Positions 8,310 to 18,089 of a stretch of 64,000 nucleotides of DNA are shown one piece after another (the stretch's first letter is position 1; each line of letters begins with the position of its first letter). This DNA comes from Saliphagus infecundisoli (GTDB lineage Archaea; Halobacteriota; Halobacteria; Halobacteriales; Natrialbaceae): positions 1 through 64,000 of the forward strand of contig NZ_JAIWHV010000004.1 in NCBI RefSeq assembly GCF_020177375.1, in the 5' to 3' direction. Made by a program: the position numbers and the translations under genes. Below the pieces are notes generated by a model that did no database searches, was not told the origin of the DNA, and worked only from the letters and a program-made list of their open reading frames with translations.

Positions 8310-8311
8310 GC

Positions 8312-8956
8312 GTGGCCTCCCGGCAGGCTATCGAACGGCGCCTCGAGTCCGTCGCCGACTTCGCCGACCCCTCCATCGAGCTCGAGCAGTACCTGACGCC
8401 ACCCGAACTCGCGGCCAACCTCCTCCAGGTCGCCGCCCTCCGGGGCGACCTGACCGGCGAGACGGTCGTCGACCTCGGAACCGGGACGGGAACCCTCGCG
8501 GTCGGCGCCGCGCTCTTTTCGCCCGAGCGGGTCGTCGGGATCGACGTCGACCCCGGCGCGCTCGCCCTGGCTCGCGAGAACGAGCGCCGCGTCGCAGGCG
8601 AGCCGGTCGAGGGCGGCCGCGAGCCGACCCCGATCGACTGGCTCCGCGGCGACGTCCGCCGCCACCCCCTGCGGGCGCCGCGGCGGACCACCGTTCTTGC
8701 GAACCCCCCTTTCGGCGCCCAGCGGGGCGCCCGCCACGCAGACCGACCGTTCCTCGAGGCCGCGAGCGAACTCGCCGCCGTCTCCCTTTCGATCCACAAC
8801 GAGGGGAGTCGGGAGTTCGTCGAGCGCTTCGCCGGCGAACGGGGCGGCACGGTCACGGAGGCGTTCCGGGCGGCGTTTCCCGTCGACAATCGGTTTCCCT
8901 TCCACGACGAGGAGCGCCGCGAGCTCGCGGTCGAGGTCTTCCGGATCGAGTGGTGA
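8312..8956 (+). CDS. METTL5-like N6-adenine methyltransferase
   Basis: 214-residue SAM-dependent methyltransferase. Motif I is DLGTGTG (54-60), the acidic ribose-binding loop is GIDVDP (77-82) and the catalytic motif is NPPF (131-134), the N6-adenine type. The N-terminal EQYLTPPELAANLL element is typical of the METTL5 group, which in eukaryotes methylates 18S rRNA. Archaeal members are presumed RNA methyltransferases. The GTG at 8312 starts directly after the previous gene. Confidence 0.8.
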   Translation: MASRQAIERRLESVADFADPSIELEQYLTPPELAANLLQVAALRGDLTGETVVDLGTGTGTLAVGAALFSPERVVGIDVDPGALALARENERRVAGEPVEGGREPTPIDWLRGDVRRHPLRAPRRTTVLANPPFGAQRGARHADRPFLEAASELAAVSLSIHNEGSREFVERFAGERGGTVTEAFRAAFPVDNRFPFHDEERRELAVEVFRIEW

Positions 8957-9031
8957 CGGACCCCGTCGATCGACGCCGGTCACGATTCCCGGTGTCGATA
9001 CCGGGAACGCTCACGCGAGCCGCCGACGGGA

Positions 9032-10822
9032 TCACTCGAGCTCGCCGTACGTCTCGGCGCTCGCGACCTGGACGCGGGTGCCCTCGACGGCGCCGTAGAG
9101 CCCGCTTCCCTCGCGTTCGAACGTGACGGGGCCGAGCGTGACGCTCTCGCCGGGGTCGGGCAGTTCGGCGGTGGCGTTTACCTCCCCCTCGATCGCGACG
9201 CGGAACTCGCCGCCTTCAGGCACGATCGAGACGTCGTGGCCGGCGAGCGTGAGCGCGGCCCGGGCAGGACCCGAGGCGAAGGCGTGCTGGGGCTCGCCGC
9301 CGGCGGGTGCGAGCCAGACCTGGTAGGCGGTCTCCCCGCCGGTCGCGGTCCAGCCCGCCCGGGTCGCCGTCACCGACTCCCGCCAGCCCGGCCCGCCGAC
9401 GACGACGGTCGACCGGCCCGCGAAGGCCAGCTCTCCGGCCGGGACCGCGTCGGTCCAGATTTGGCGCTCGCTGCTCGAGACGATGACGCCGCCCGTCTCG
9501 ACGGTGGTCGCCGACTCGAGGGGACCGATATCGACCGCGCCGACGAGCCGGTTCTCGACGCCCTCGGCGTAGGTGATCGAGTAGTCCTCGACCGCGAGGG
9601 TCCCCTCCTCGCCCGCGTCCCCGGTGTCCCCCGAGACGACGAAGGCGTTGACTGGGATCGCGGGGCCGGCCATCGCCCCCAGGAGGACGAGGACGACGAC
9701 CAGGGCCGCTCCCCGTGGGCTCGCCGATGCAATCGTCCCCCGGAGCGAGCCGTCGGGTCCGCGTCCCGCGATCGCCTCGCGCAGCCGCTCGCTCGCGCTC
9801 CGCGAGCGGTCGCGTCCGCCGTCGGCCGAGGAGGCCGCGACCTGGCCCGCGGAGTCGCCGGGCGACCACCGCCCCAGCAGGGGCCGTTCGGGGCCGACCG
9901 CGGCGACCGCGAGGACGATCGCGAGCCAGGCGACGACGACGACGCCCAGTCCCCGGTAGAGGACGTAGGTCTCGCCCCCGCGAAACCAGTAGATCGCCCA
10001 GAACGACCGCGCGAAGCCAAAGAGCAACAGGCCGATCCAGAGCCGGCCCGGCGAGGGGAGCTCCCCCCGCCGGCGAAACAGCCAGAGGCCGAGCAGGAAG
10101 CCGATCAACAGCCCGACCGCGTGGCCCTGGATCGCGACCGTCGCCCACGAGGGCGCCGAGGGCGGGCTCGGCTGGGCGGTGACCTCGAGGACCGGCGTCC
10201 AGACCCCTCGGTAGATCGTAAACAGCGCGCTCTGGAGGACCGTCGTCGAGAGCAGCGTCGCGAGCGGGTACCGGACGACCGCGAAGCCGGCGAAGGCGTA
10301 GACGACCCCCGAGAAGCCGATGACGGGCCCGACCGCGAAGAGACTCGTCGCGAGCCCGACGGCGATCACGACCCCCGGGAAGACCACGAGCGCCCGGAGC
10401 CAGGGGTTCGTCTTCCACGTCGAGAACGCTTCCGACCCCCGCTTTCGGGGGTAGTGCCCCCAGGCGTACTCGGCGATCGGGGCGGCGGCGAGGGTCCCGA
10501 CGAGGTTGCCCGTCAGGTGGCCCGCGTCGGCGTGAGAGAACGAGCCGGTGAGCATCCCCAGCGGGTAGAAGTACGACCACGCCCGGTAGGGGAGGACGAC
10601 GGGGTCGTGCCAGTCGGTAATCCCGTCCTGGACGAACAGGTAGACCGCGAGTACGAACCCCATTACGACCAGCGTTCCCCAGGGAACTCCCATCACCAGC
10701 CGCGCCCGGACGGCGTCGCCGACCCGCGCCGCCCGCTCGCGATCCAGCCGCCCGACGACCGCGACCGACGCCATCAGCGCGACCACGACGAGGAGCGCCA
10801 GCGTTCCCCCGATCGAAACCAT
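9032..10822 (-). CDS. Rhomboid-family intramembrane serine protease
   Basis: 596-residue polytopic membrane protein. The N-terminal half carries a rhomboid domain with [11 protein letters not shown] (97-107, His and Asn of the oxyanion region), GFSG with nucleophile Ser171, and catalytic-partner His234 in QGHAVG. About nine hydrophobic segments are visible in total. The C-terminal 200 residues are extracellular-like and beta-rich after another helix, so this is longer than a minimal rhomboid. Its substrates are unknown. It is divergent from rpoL, with the start regions about 90 bases apart. Confidence 0.85.
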   Translation of the reverse strand: MVSIGGTLALLVVVALMASVAVVGRLDRERAARVGDAVRARLVMGVPWGTLVVMGFVLAVYLFVQDGITDWHDPVVLPYRAWSYFYPLGMLTGSFSHADAGHLTGNLVGTLAAAPIAEYAWGHYPRKRGSEAFSTWKTNPWLRALVVFPGVVIAVGLATSLFAVGPVIGFSGVVYAFAGFAVVRYPLATLLSTTVLQSALFTIYRGVWTPVLEVTAQPSPPSAPSWATVAIQGHAVGLLIGFLLGLWLFRRRGELPSPGRLWIGLLLFGFARSFWAIYWFRGGETYVLYRGLGVVVVAWLAIVLAVAAVGPERPLLGRWSPGDSAGQVAASSADGGRDRSRSASERLREAIAGRGPDGSLRGTIASASPRGAALVVVLVLLGAMAGPAIPVNAFVVSGDTGDAGEEGTLAVEDYSITYAEGVENRLVGAVDIGPLESATTVETGGVIVSSSERQIWTDAVPAGELAFAGRSTVVVGGPGWRESVTATRAGWTATGGETAYQVWLAPAGGEPQHAFASGPARAALTLAGHDVSIVPEGGEFRVAIEGEVNATAELPDPGESVTLGPVTFEREGSGLYGAVEGTRVQVASAETYGELE

Positions 10823-10912
10823 GTACGCTGGCTAGGGCCGGCGACGTATAGTGGTTTGTGGCCCGGAGAGGGCTTCGAAAGGTACAAGCGGCCGACGGCC
10901 CCACGAACGGCC

Positions 10913-11197
10913 ATGGAACTACGGGTCACCGAGAGCGCCGACACCGAGCTCTCGATCGAGATCGGGGGCGAGGACCACACGTTCATGAACGTCCTCAAGG
11001 GCGCCCTCCTCGAGAGCGACGACGTCACGACGGCGACCTACGACATGAACCCCGAGCAGTCGGGGGGCCAGACCGAGCCGATCCTGACGATCAAGACCCG
11101 CGAGGGCGTCGATCCCCTCGAAGCCCTAGAGGAGGCTGCGGGCACCGTCCGCGAGAAGACGACGTCGTTCCGCGAGTCCTTCGAGGCCGCCGCCTGA
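10913..11197 (+). CDS. rpoL: DNA-directed RNA polymerase subunit L
   Basis: 94-residue protein with the Rpb11/RpoL fold: MELRV start, the [14 protein letters not shown] helix that dimerises with RpoD, and a C-terminal helix. It acts in assembly of the archaeal RNA polymerase alpha-like platform. The length equals that of other archaeal RpoL proteins. The ATG at 10913 is the only sensible start; it is preceded by a promoter region shared with the divergent rhomboid gene. Confidence 0.92.
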   Translation: MELRVTESADTELSIEIGGEDHTFMNVLKGALLESDDVTTATYDMNPEQSGGQTEPILTIKTREGVDPLEALEEAAGTVREKTTSFRESFEAAA

Positions 11198-11257
11198 TCT
11201 CCCGGCGAGTGCTCTTTTCGTGTGGCGGTTTGCTCGACTACTGACGGGAACGATCCG

Positions 11258-12076
11258 TCAACAGACTGCGTAGGTGACGAACACCGTTCCCTCGGGGCCG
11301 ACGTGGACGTCCATCCCCTCGGACGGCCGGTCGGCGAGGACGAGGTCCGCGTGGTCGGCGACGAGCCGGTCGGCGACCGCGTCCGCGAGGCCCCCGGGGT
11401 CGGCGTGGTCGTCGATCGACTCGAGTTCGACCGATCCGACGAGGAACCCGTCGCCCTCGCAGTCGGGATCGAACGCGCTCCAGTCGGGGTTATCGGGGGG
11501 CTCCTCTCCGCTGCGCTCGAGGACCGTCTGACGGTTTCGATACTCGGCGATTCCCGCCAGTCCCCCGTCGTACTCGCGGCTCTCGACGCCCCCGGCCTCG
11601 CGTTCGGTTTCGAGGCGGTCGTCGACCCCATGCTCGACGCTCTCGAGGTCGATCCCGGCGGCGGTCTCGGCCTCGCCGGGAGCCTCGGGCGGGGAGGGAG
11701 TCCCCGTCCCGGGAAAGAGCAGGGAAAGCGGGAGGATCCCCGTCGCAAAGAGCGCGAGGACCACGAGCGCGATAGCGAGGATCGGGAGGTAGGGACGGGC
11801 GACCTCGAGCCAGGTCGGGACCGCGAGTTCGTCCTCTAACCCGTCGTAGGTCTGTTCGACCTTCTCGAGTTCGTGGTTGCCACACCGCGAACACGGAGGG
11901 TTGTTCTTGACGTGCTGGCAGCCACAGTTCGAACAGACCCAGAGGTACTGGGTCCCGGTGTCGACGGTCTCGAACTCCGAGTCGGGCACCCTCTCGAACT
12001 CGCCGTGGCCACAGGAATCACACGGCGGCTCGTCGGAGTCGTGGGGCTTGCCACACCGCGTACACCGCCACTTCAC
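11258..12076 (-). CDS. Zinc-ribbon membrane protein with degenerate CAP-like domain
   Basis: 272 residues. Two Cys4 zinc ribbons lie at the N-terminus (CTRCGKPH...CDSCG and CSNCGCQH...CSRCG), followed by a single transmembrane helix (about 95-117) and an external domain. That domain resembles the CAP/SCP fold by its overall pattern (opening helix with Glu-Arg-Glu, AEYRNRQ helix, final GTVFVTYAVC strand) but lacks the usual His/Glu active-site residues. The zinc ribbons would be cytoplasmic. The function is unknown. Confidence 0.7.
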   Translation of the reverse strand: MKWRCTRCGKPHDSDEPPCDSCGHGEFERVPDSEFETVDTGTQYLWVCSNCGCQHVKNNPPCSRCGNHELEKVEQTYDGLEDELAVPTWLEVARPYLPILAIALVVLALFATGILPLSLLFPGTGTPSPPEAPGEAETAAGIDLESVEHGVDDRLETEREAGGVESREYDGGLAGIAEYRNRQTVLERSGEEPPDNPDWSAFDPDCEGDGFLVGSVELESIDDHADPGGLADAVADRLVADHADLVLADRPSEGMDVHVGPEGTVFVTYAVC

Positions 12077-12147
12077 TGTCGGAGGTTGGAGCGGCGAGCC
12101 AAAAGGGTGCCGGGACGGGGCGGTGGAATCGGACCTCTCGGCGCGGG

Positions 12148-12963
12148 CTACAGCCGGACCGGGACGCCCCGCTCGGCGAGGTACTCCTTGGTCTCCTCGA
12201 TCGTGTACTCCTCGAAGTGGAAGATCGAGGCCGCGAGTCCCGCGTCGGCGTTTGCCTCCGTAAAGACCTCGTACATGTCCTCGGGGCCGCCACAGCCCGA
12301 GGAGGCGATGACGGGGGTATCGACCGCGTCACAGACCGCCCGCGTCAGCGGCACGTCGTAGCCGTCCTTGGTCCCGTCCTTGTCGATCGAGTTGACGAAC
12401 AGTTCGCCGGCGCCCCGCTCCTCGGCCTCGTGGGCCCACTCGATCACGTCGATCCCCGTCCCCTCGCGGCCGCCCTTCTTCGTGCACTCAAACCAGCAGG
12501 ACTCGCCGTCGATCTCGACGTAGTGGTCGCCCTCGCCGTCGAACCGTCGGCGGGCGTCGACGCTGATCACGATACACTGGCTGCCGAAGGCGGCGGCGCC
12601 CTCGTCGATGAGGCCGGGGCGCTCCAGAGCCCCGGTCGTGATCGAGACCTTGTCGGCGCCCGCACGGAGGGTCTCCCGGATGTCCTCGGTGGTTCGGATG
12701 CCCCCGCCCACCGTCAGCGGGATGAAGACCTCGTCTGCGACCCGGGAGACGACGTCGAGCATCGTCTCGCGGCCGTGGGCGCTCGCGGTGATGTCGAGGA
12801 AGACGAACTCGTCTGCGCCCGCGCGGTTGTAGGCCTTGGCCATCTCGACGGGGTCACCGGTGTACTGGAGGTCCTCGAAGTGGACGCCCGTGTAGACCGC
12901 GGGGTTCCCGTCGTCGTCGACGTCGACGTCGATACAGGGGATGACGCGTTTCGTCAGGACCAT
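12148..12963 (-). CDS. hisF: Imidazole glycerol phosphate synthase subunit HisF
   Basis: 271-residue TIM-barrel cyclase of histidine biosynthesis. It uses ammonia from HisH to convert PRFAR to imidazole glycerol phosphate and AICAR. The start [16 protein letters not shown] carries the catalytic Asp near residue 11, VISVDARR carries the second catalytic Asp, and the two phosphate-binding Gly loops ([16 protein letters not shown]) are present. The ATG at 12963 gives the standard family N-terminus. A short GC-rich insert in the middle is common in haloarchaeal HisF. Confidence 0.93.
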   Translation of the reverse strand: MVLTKRVIPCIDVDVDDDGNPAVYTGVHFEDLQYTGDPVEMAKAYNRAGADEFVFLDITASAHGRETMLDVVSRVADEVFIPLTVGGGIRTTEDIRETLRAGADKVSITTGALERPGLIDEGAAAFGSQCIVISVDARRRFDGEGDHYVEIDGESCWFECTKKGGREGTGIDVIEWAHEAEERGAGELFVNSIDKDGTKDGYDVPLTRAVCDAVDTPVIASSGCGGPEDMYEVFTEANADAGLAASIFHFEEYTIEETKEYLAERGVPVRL

Positions 12964-13079
12964 TCGTTGGCCACGAGTTGGTGCCGAGGGTAATAAAGCG
13001 GTCCGGGTCGCCGCGATCACCGCCGACGGGCCCGACCGAGAGACGAGCGTTTAAGTACGAGTGCCGGATACGGCCGGGT

Positions 13080-13274
13080 ATGACCGCAGACGCCGACCAC
13101 GCGACCGACCCAGCCCACGACCATGACTCGGGCGCCGACGTCGGCCACGACCCCGAGGGGCGGACGACGGCACCGATGAGTGCGTACACGACCGACGACG
13201 TCGGGATCGGCTTCGCCGTCCTCGCCGTCGGCCTGCTCGTCGCCTTCGCCCTCCCGATCGTCCTCACGCTGTAA
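13080..13274 (+). CDS. Small His/Asp-rich membrane protein, 64 aa
   Basis: The N-terminal half is hydrophilic and rich in His and Asp. A single transmembrane helix occupies about 43-62, with the end of the protein at the membrane. Similar tiny membrane proteins with a TAPM-type segment before the helix are widespread in haloarchaea, without known function. The ATG at 13080 has a purine-rich region just upstream. It lies 61 bases before the GH32 gene and could share its transcript. Confidence 0.6.
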   Translation: MTADADHATDPAHDHDSGADVGHDPEGRTTAPMSAYTTDDVGIGFAVLAVGLLVAFALPIVLTL

Positions 13275-13335
13275 GCGGGCCGCGGCTCCCGCGGCGATCC
13301 GCCACGGTTTTCATCCGCTGTCCGGTAGGCTCGCC

Positions 13336-15468
13336 ATGACCCACTCGCCGACCCGCGTCGGAGTCCTCCAAGACGGTCCCCTCTCCGACGAACAGGACGC
13401 CGCCCTCGCCTGGCTCGAGGAGCGCCTTCCGGCGGAGGCGGTGTCGTTTTCCGCTCTCGAGACTCCGGTCGAGCGGTTCGACGTCCTCTGGTACCATCGC
13501 TCGACGCCCGTCGAGGGCGAGCCGCTGGCCGAGCGAGCGCCGACGATCGACGCCTTTCTGGAGGACGGCGGCGGCCTGCTCCTGACGCTCCGGGCGATGG
13601 CCGCCGTCGACGCCCTCGGCGTCGAGTCGGTGCCGCCCGAGACGGTCGGCGAGGGCGTGGCCGAACCGACCGGCGTCCTCTGGCGGTCGCTGTACGAGGA
13701 CCACCCCGCCGTGGCGGGGGCGGACTCGCTTCGGCTCCCGACCTGCGACCGCGGCTCCGTCGGGGTCGCCCGCTACGACTCCGTCCTCCCCGCGGCGGGC
13801 GAGGTGCTCGCCTCGACGGTCCGGGGCGACCGGGAGGTCCCCGGGGAGATGACCGTCGTCGGCTGGAACGCGGGAGCGGGCTCCGTGCTGGGCGTCGGCG
13901 CGCCGGTTCCCTTCGATGAACCGCTCCCCGAGGACCTCGCGGCGAACCGCGATCGGCTGATCGCCGGCTGTCTCGAATCACTCGCGGGGGACGACGGTCA
14001 GCCGCGGCCCCCACGCTCCGCGGGGGAGATGCGGGCGCTCCGCGAGCGGGCCGGCGACGACGCCCACCGACCCGACTACCATTTCACCCCGCCCGCGAAC
14101 TGGCTGAACGATCCCAACGGGCTGATCGCGTGGAACGGCCGCTACCACGCCTTCTACCAGTACAACCCGGCGGGACCGTTCCACGACACCATCCACTGGG
14201 GCCACGCGACCAGCGACGACCTCCTCTACTGGGACGACGAGCCGGTCGCGCTCTCGCCGTCTCCGGAGGGCCCCGACCGCGACGGCTGCTGGTCGGGCTG
14301 TGCGATCGACGACGGCGGGACGCCGACGCTGCTCTACACGGGCGGCCGCGGGCGCAAACAGCTTCCCTGTCTGGCGACGACGACCGACCCCGACCTGCGC
14401 CGGTGGGAGAAGTACGACGGCAACCCCGTGATCGCCGAACCCCCCGAGGACCTCGCGCTCCTCGAGACCGACCACTGGGAGGCCGAGTTTCGCGACCACT
14501 GCGTCTGGCGCGAGGGCGACCGCTGGCACCAGCTCATCGGTACCGGCCTCGCCGACGGCGGCGGCGCGGTGCTTCGCTACAGCTCCGAGAACCTCCGGGA
14601 GTGGCGCTACGAGGGGCCGTTCCTGGTCGACGAGGGGGGCAGCGAGGGAACCGTCTGGGAGTGTCCCGAACTGCTCGACTTCGGCGACTACAAACTGCTG
14701 CACGTCTCGAACTACGACGAGGTCGTCTATTTCATCGGCGAGGCCCGGGACGGCCGGTTCGAGATCGAACGCCGGGGCGTCCTCGACGGCGGCGACTTCT
14801 ACGCGCCACAGTCCATGCAGGACGGCGACCGCCACGTTACCTTCGGCTGGCTCCCCGAGGCCAGGGACGTCGGCGCCCAGTGGGACGCGGGCTGGTCGGG
14901 CGCGCTCTCCCTGCCCCGCGTCCTCTCGGTCGGGCCCGACGGCCGGCTCCGACAGCGCCCGGCCGAAGCGGTCGAGCGCCTCCGCGACCGGCGGGTCGCC
15001 GACGGGGAATCGTTCTCGCTGTCGGCCGGCGAGCGCCGCCCGCTGTCGGCCGCCGGACGTTCCCTCGAGATCGACCTGGAGGTCGCCCTCGAGGACGCCG
15101 AGGCGTTCGAGCTCTCGGTCCTCGAGGTCGGTCGGGACGAACGGACCGCGATCCGGTACACGGGCGAGGAGGTGGTCGTCGATCGGGGGGCGAGCGCGGA
15201 CCACCCGCCGGAGCCGACCACACAGCGAATGGCCGTCCCGCCGTACGACGAACCGCTCTCCATGCGTGCGTTCGTCGACGGCAGCGTTCTCGAGCTGTAC
15301 GCCAACGAGCGCCACTGTCTGACGAGCCGGGTCTACCCGAGCGAGGACGCCACGGGAGTCTCGGCGCGCGCCGAGGGCGGACGGGCGAGCGTCCGCTCGC
15401 TGTCGGCCTGGACGATGGAGCGAGCGGTCGGCCCCGGGCGGGACGACGAGCGGGCGACCACCCGGTGA
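13336..15468 (+). CDS. GH32 fructan hydrolase with N-terminal amidotransferase-like domain
   Basis: 710 residues. Residues 1-215 look like a class I glutamine-amidotransferase/ThuA-type sugar-associated domain (Rossmann-like, GGGLLLTL). Residues 245-560 form the five-bladed GH32 propeller: nucleophile Asp259 in NWLNDPNG, stabiliser Asp387 in EFRDH (the usual RDP has His instead of Pro) and acid/base Glu442 in WECPEL. Residues 580-705 match the GH32 C-terminal beta sandwich. The family hydrolyses sucrose, levan or inulin. No signal peptide is visible, so action is probably cytoplasmic. It faces the GH68 gene with only 19 bases between the stops, and the pair likely handles fructans. Confidence 0.87.
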   Translation: MTHSPTRVGVLQDGPLSDEQDAALAWLEERLPAEAVSFSALETPVERFDVLWYHRSTPVEGEPLAERAPTIDAFLEDGGGLLLTLRAMAAVDALGVESVPPETVGEGVAEPTGVLWRSLYEDHPAVAGADSLRLPTCDRGSVGVARYDSVLPAAGEVLASTVRGDREVPGEMTVVGWNAGAGSVLGVGAPVPFDEPLPEDLAANRDRLIAGCLESLAGDDGQPRPPRSAGEMRALRERAGDDAHRPDYHFTPPANWLNDPNGLIAWNGRYHAFYQYNPAGPFHDTIHWGHATSDDLLYWDDEPVALSPSPEGPDRDGCWSGCAIDDGGTPTLLYTGGRGRKQLPCLATTTDPDLRRWEKYDGNPVIAEPPEDLALLETDHWEAEFRDHCVWREGDRWHQLIGTGLADGGGAVLRYSSENLREWRYEGPFLVDEGGSEGTVWECPELLDFGDYKLLHVSNYDEVVYFIGEARDGRFEIERRGVLDGGDFYAPQSMQDGDRHVTFGWLPEARDVGAQWDAGWSGALSLPRVLSVGPDGRLRQRPAEAVERLRDRRVADGESFSLSAGERRPLSAAGRSLEIDLEVALEDAEAFELSVLEVGRDERTAIRYTGEEVVVDRGASADHPPEPTTQRMAVPPYDEPLSMRAFVDGSVLELYANERHCLTSRVYPSEDATGVSARAEGGRASVRSLSAWTMERAVGPGRDDERATTR

Positions 15469-15487
15469 TCTCCCGAGGAGGTCGGCC

Positions 15488-16846
15488 CTATTCTTCTACG
15501 GTGTCCCGGCCGGCGTACCCGCCGAACGGATAGCCTTGGGGTCCGGCGGGCTCGTCGCCATCGGCGAGCGCGTCCAGGTCGAGGGGCGGCCGCGTCGCCG
15601 GCTCCGGGAGGGGCTCCGCGGGCGTCGGGACCTCCCAGTGGGCGAGCGTTCCGAGGATCCGCGTTCGGTCGCGCTCGATTCCCAGCCGAACCGTCGGCGC
15701 GAGCGTCCCGCCGAACCGGCGGCGCTGTTCGGGAAGCGACAGCTCAGAGATCGCGTCCAGCGAGTCGCCCGCGAAGTCGAAGTAGTTGAAGAAGCCGACG
15801 ACGAGAATCTCCTCGCGGTGGGGGTAGGCCATCCACGAGTAAGCCTGGAACGGCGCTGTCGCGGGGTTCGCGAGGACCAACCCCGAGCCGTTCAGCGGGC
15901 GGTACTCCCCGTCCAGGGAGTCCGCGACGAAGCCGTAGAGGCCGTCGTAGCCCTCGAGGCCCGGCGCGAACGTGTGCATGTGACTCGAGACGAACAGGTA
16001 GTAGCGTCCGTCGCGGTGGACGACGTGGGGGCGTTCGAGCTCCTGGTTGACGCAGACGGCGTCCAGAATCGGGGGCCGGAGCTCCCACTCGGTAGGATCT
16101 CCCGAGGGCGAGACCGCCAGCCCGACGCAGCCGTTGAACTCCCGGCGGGCCGGATCGCCGTCACAGCGGTCGTCCTCGCGAACGGGCGTGTTGGCCTCGA
16201 ACAGCAGACAGGTCCGGCCCGTCTCGGGGTCCTCGAAGAACCACGGGTCCCGGAAGGTGTAGATCATCCCCTCGGATTGGTCGGCCGTCTCGTAGTGTTC
16301 GCCGTCGGGTTTGAACAGGACCTCGTGGGACCAGGTACTTTCGAGGGCGAGACCGTCTTCCGACGCCGAGAAACGTCCCCCGTGCCCGACCGCCGGGCGC
16401 TGGGTGTAGCTCAGTTCGGGGGCGTCGGCCTCGCCGGCGGCCGTGTAGTAGACGTAGAGGTCGCCGTCGTCTACGAGCGCGGAGCCGGCCCACTGGCGCT
16501 GGCCGAGGGCGTCAGCGAAGACGGGTCCCCCGTCGGTCCACTCGCGGCCGTCCCGCGAGTAGAAGTACCGGATCTCGGCGACGTCGTGGCGCGTGCCGGG
16601 AAGCAGGTCGGCGGGTGCCGTCAGCGAGAAGAGCACGCGATAGTCCCCGACGGTCGCGACCTCGCCGGTCCGCGTCCGCAGGAGCCAGGTGTCCCAGACG
16701 TGGAGGCCGTCGGCCGGGTCGGGTTCCGGCGGCTCAATCTTCGGAACTACGGTGTCGGCGGTCCGCCCGATGCCCGCGGCCTGCCCCTCAGTCCACCGCG
16801 ACCACGGTGGCCCCTCCCGGCGGCTCCCGTCCTCGTCGTGTCCCAT
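15488..16846 (-). CDS. GH68 fructosyltransferase (levansucrase/inulosucrase)
   Basis: 452-residue five-bladed propeller enzyme that splits sucrose and transfers the fructosyl unit to water, sugars or a growing fructan. Landmarks are nucleophile Asp52 in VWDTW, QWAGSA (118-123, usually EWSGSA), stabiliser Asp200 in FRDPW and acid/base Glu271 in ELERP. GH68 enzymes are mainly bacterial; a few haloarchaeal ones are known, including an inulosucrase from Halalkalicoccus. No Tat or Sec signal peptide is visible, so export is not evident. Levan versus inulin linkage cannot be decided by eye. Confidence 0.88.
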   Translation of the reverse strand: MGHDEDGSRREGPPWSRWTEGQAAGIGRTADTVVPKIEPPEPDPADGLHVWDTWLLRTRTGEVATVGDYRVLFSLTAPADLLPGTRHDVAEIRYFYSRDGREWTDGGPVFADALGQRQWAGSALVDDGDLYVYYTAAGEADAPELSYTQRPAVGHGGRFSASEDGLALESTWSHEVLFKPDGEHYETADQSEGMIYTFRDPWFFEDPETGRTCLLFEANTPVREDDRCDGDPARREFNGCVGLAVSPSGDPTEWELRPPILDAVCVNQELERPHVVHRDGRYYLFVSSHMHTFAPGLEGYDGLYGFVADSLDGEYRPLNGSGLVLANPATAPFQAYSWMAYPHREEILVVGFFNYFDFAGDSLDAISELSLPEQRRRFGGTLAPTVRLGIERDRTRILGTLAHWEVPTPAEPLPEPATRPPLDLDALADGDEPAGPQGYPFGGYAGRDTVEE

Positions 16847-17008
16847 GTGGGGCGTTTGCCCTACGGTCGATAAAACCCTTCACTCTCGGCTACCCTGTGA
16901 GCCCGACCGTTCGATCGGTCCCGGAACCGGTCCCGTGAGAGTGATTCACCCGCGAACGGAAGGGACTCCACAAACGATTTAACGCAGGTAATTATATCTA
17001 ATTACGCC

Positions 17009-17980
17009 ATGACCGACGACTTCCCCGACTACATCGATGTCGATTACACCGACGGCGAGGGCGAGGATCCCGCAGACTACCCACACGTCAACGACAAGAT
17101 CGAGAAGGCCATCGAGGTCACCCGCGAGGGCTTAGAGGAGTACGAGAACCCGGTCGTGATGTGGACCGGCGGGAAGGACTCGACGCTCACGCTGTACTTC
17201 GTCAAGGAGGTCGCAGAGCAGTACGACCTCGAGGTGCCCCCGGTCGTCTTCATCGACCACTACCAGCACTTCGACGAACTGATCGACTTCGTCGAGCACT
17301 GGGCCGACGAGTGGGACCTCGAGGTCATCTGGGCGCGCAACACCGACGTCGGCGACTACGTCGACGAAAACGGGCTCGAGCCCGGCGACGACATCCCCAT
17401 CGAGGAGCTCTCCGAACACAACCAGCACCACGTCCGCGAGATCCTCGAGTACGAGGAGGACACGTTCCCGTTCCTGCTCGACACCTACGTCGGCAACCAC
17501 CTGCTCAAGACCGTCGCGCTCAACGACGCCATCGAGGAGTACGACGTCGACGGCATCATCTCAGGCATCCGCTGGGACGAACAGGAGTCCCGCGCGGACG
17601 AGACGTTCTTCTCGCCGCGTCACGACCCGGACATCTACCCGCCCCACGACCGCATCCAGACCATCCTCCAGTTCGACGAGGCCGCCGTCTGGGAGGCCTT
17701 CTGGAACTTCGTCGTCCCCGACACCGTCGAGGCGTTCCCCGAGGAGGGCTACGTCCCCCAGGGCGCCGACGACCTCCCCGAGGGCGTCGAGAAAGAGGAC
17801 GTCCCCGTCTCGCCGAAGTACTTCGCCGGCTTCCGGTCGCTGGGAAGCGAGGTCTCCACCGACAAGGCCGCCGAGGAGCCCGCCTGGCTCCAGGATCTGG
17901 ACTCGACGACCGAGCGCGCGGGCCGCGCCCAGGACAAGGAGGACCTGATGGAGCGCCTGCGCGACCTCGGCTACATGTGA
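17009..17980 (+). CDS. PAPS reductase-family PP-loop protein
   Basis: 323 residues. A PP-loop ATP-pyrophosphatase motif is present as TGGKDST (about 53-59), followed by the family core with IDHYQHFDEL and a conserved ISGIRWDEQ segment. Such archaeal proteins are annotated as phosphoadenosine phosphosulfate reductase or sulfate adenylyltransferase-like. The CysH C-terminal Cys motif (ECGxH) is absent, so true PAPS reductase activity is doubtful. The promoter is AT-rich, with TATA-like boxes at 16975-17000. Confidence 0.8.
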   Translation: MTDDFPDYIDVDYTDGEGEDPADYPHVNDKIEKAIEVTREGLEEYENPVVMWTGGKDSTLTLYFVKEVAEQYDLEVPPVVFIDHYQHFDELIDFVEHWADEWDLEVIWARNTDVGDYVDENGLEPGDDIPIEELSEHNQHHVREILEYEEDTFPFLLDTYVGNHLLKTVALNDAIEEYDVDGIISGIRWDEQESRADETFFSPRHDPDIYPPHDRIQTILQFDEAAVWEAFWNFVVPDTVEAFPEEGYVPQGADDLPEGVEKEDVPVSPKYFAGFRSLGSEVSTDKAAEEPAWLQDLDSTTERAGRAQDKEDLMERLRDLGYM

Positions 17981-17997
17981 TCGGCTGAATCAACGCA

Positions 17998-18025
17998 ACG
18001 CCTTATCGACTCGCCTTTTTCAGTG
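17998..18025 (+). terminator. Possible T-rich terminator after the PP-loop gene
   Basis: A run of five T bases follows a GC-rich stretch shortly after the stop at 17980. Archaeal terminators are often simple U-tracts, so this is suggestive only. Confidence 0.25.
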
Positions 18026-18089
18026 TTCGAGATCGGTCGTTCCGGGATCGGATCGAGAACGCTCGTTCGAACTCGCTCGAGACCCGTCG

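Noticed and set aside
9236-11197. Very long forward open frame overlapping the rhomboid gene and ending in rpoL
   Set aside because: Only the last 94 codons (rpoL) are protein-like. The rest is Arg/Pro-rich antisense sequence to the rhomboid gene, as expected from high-GC codon bias.
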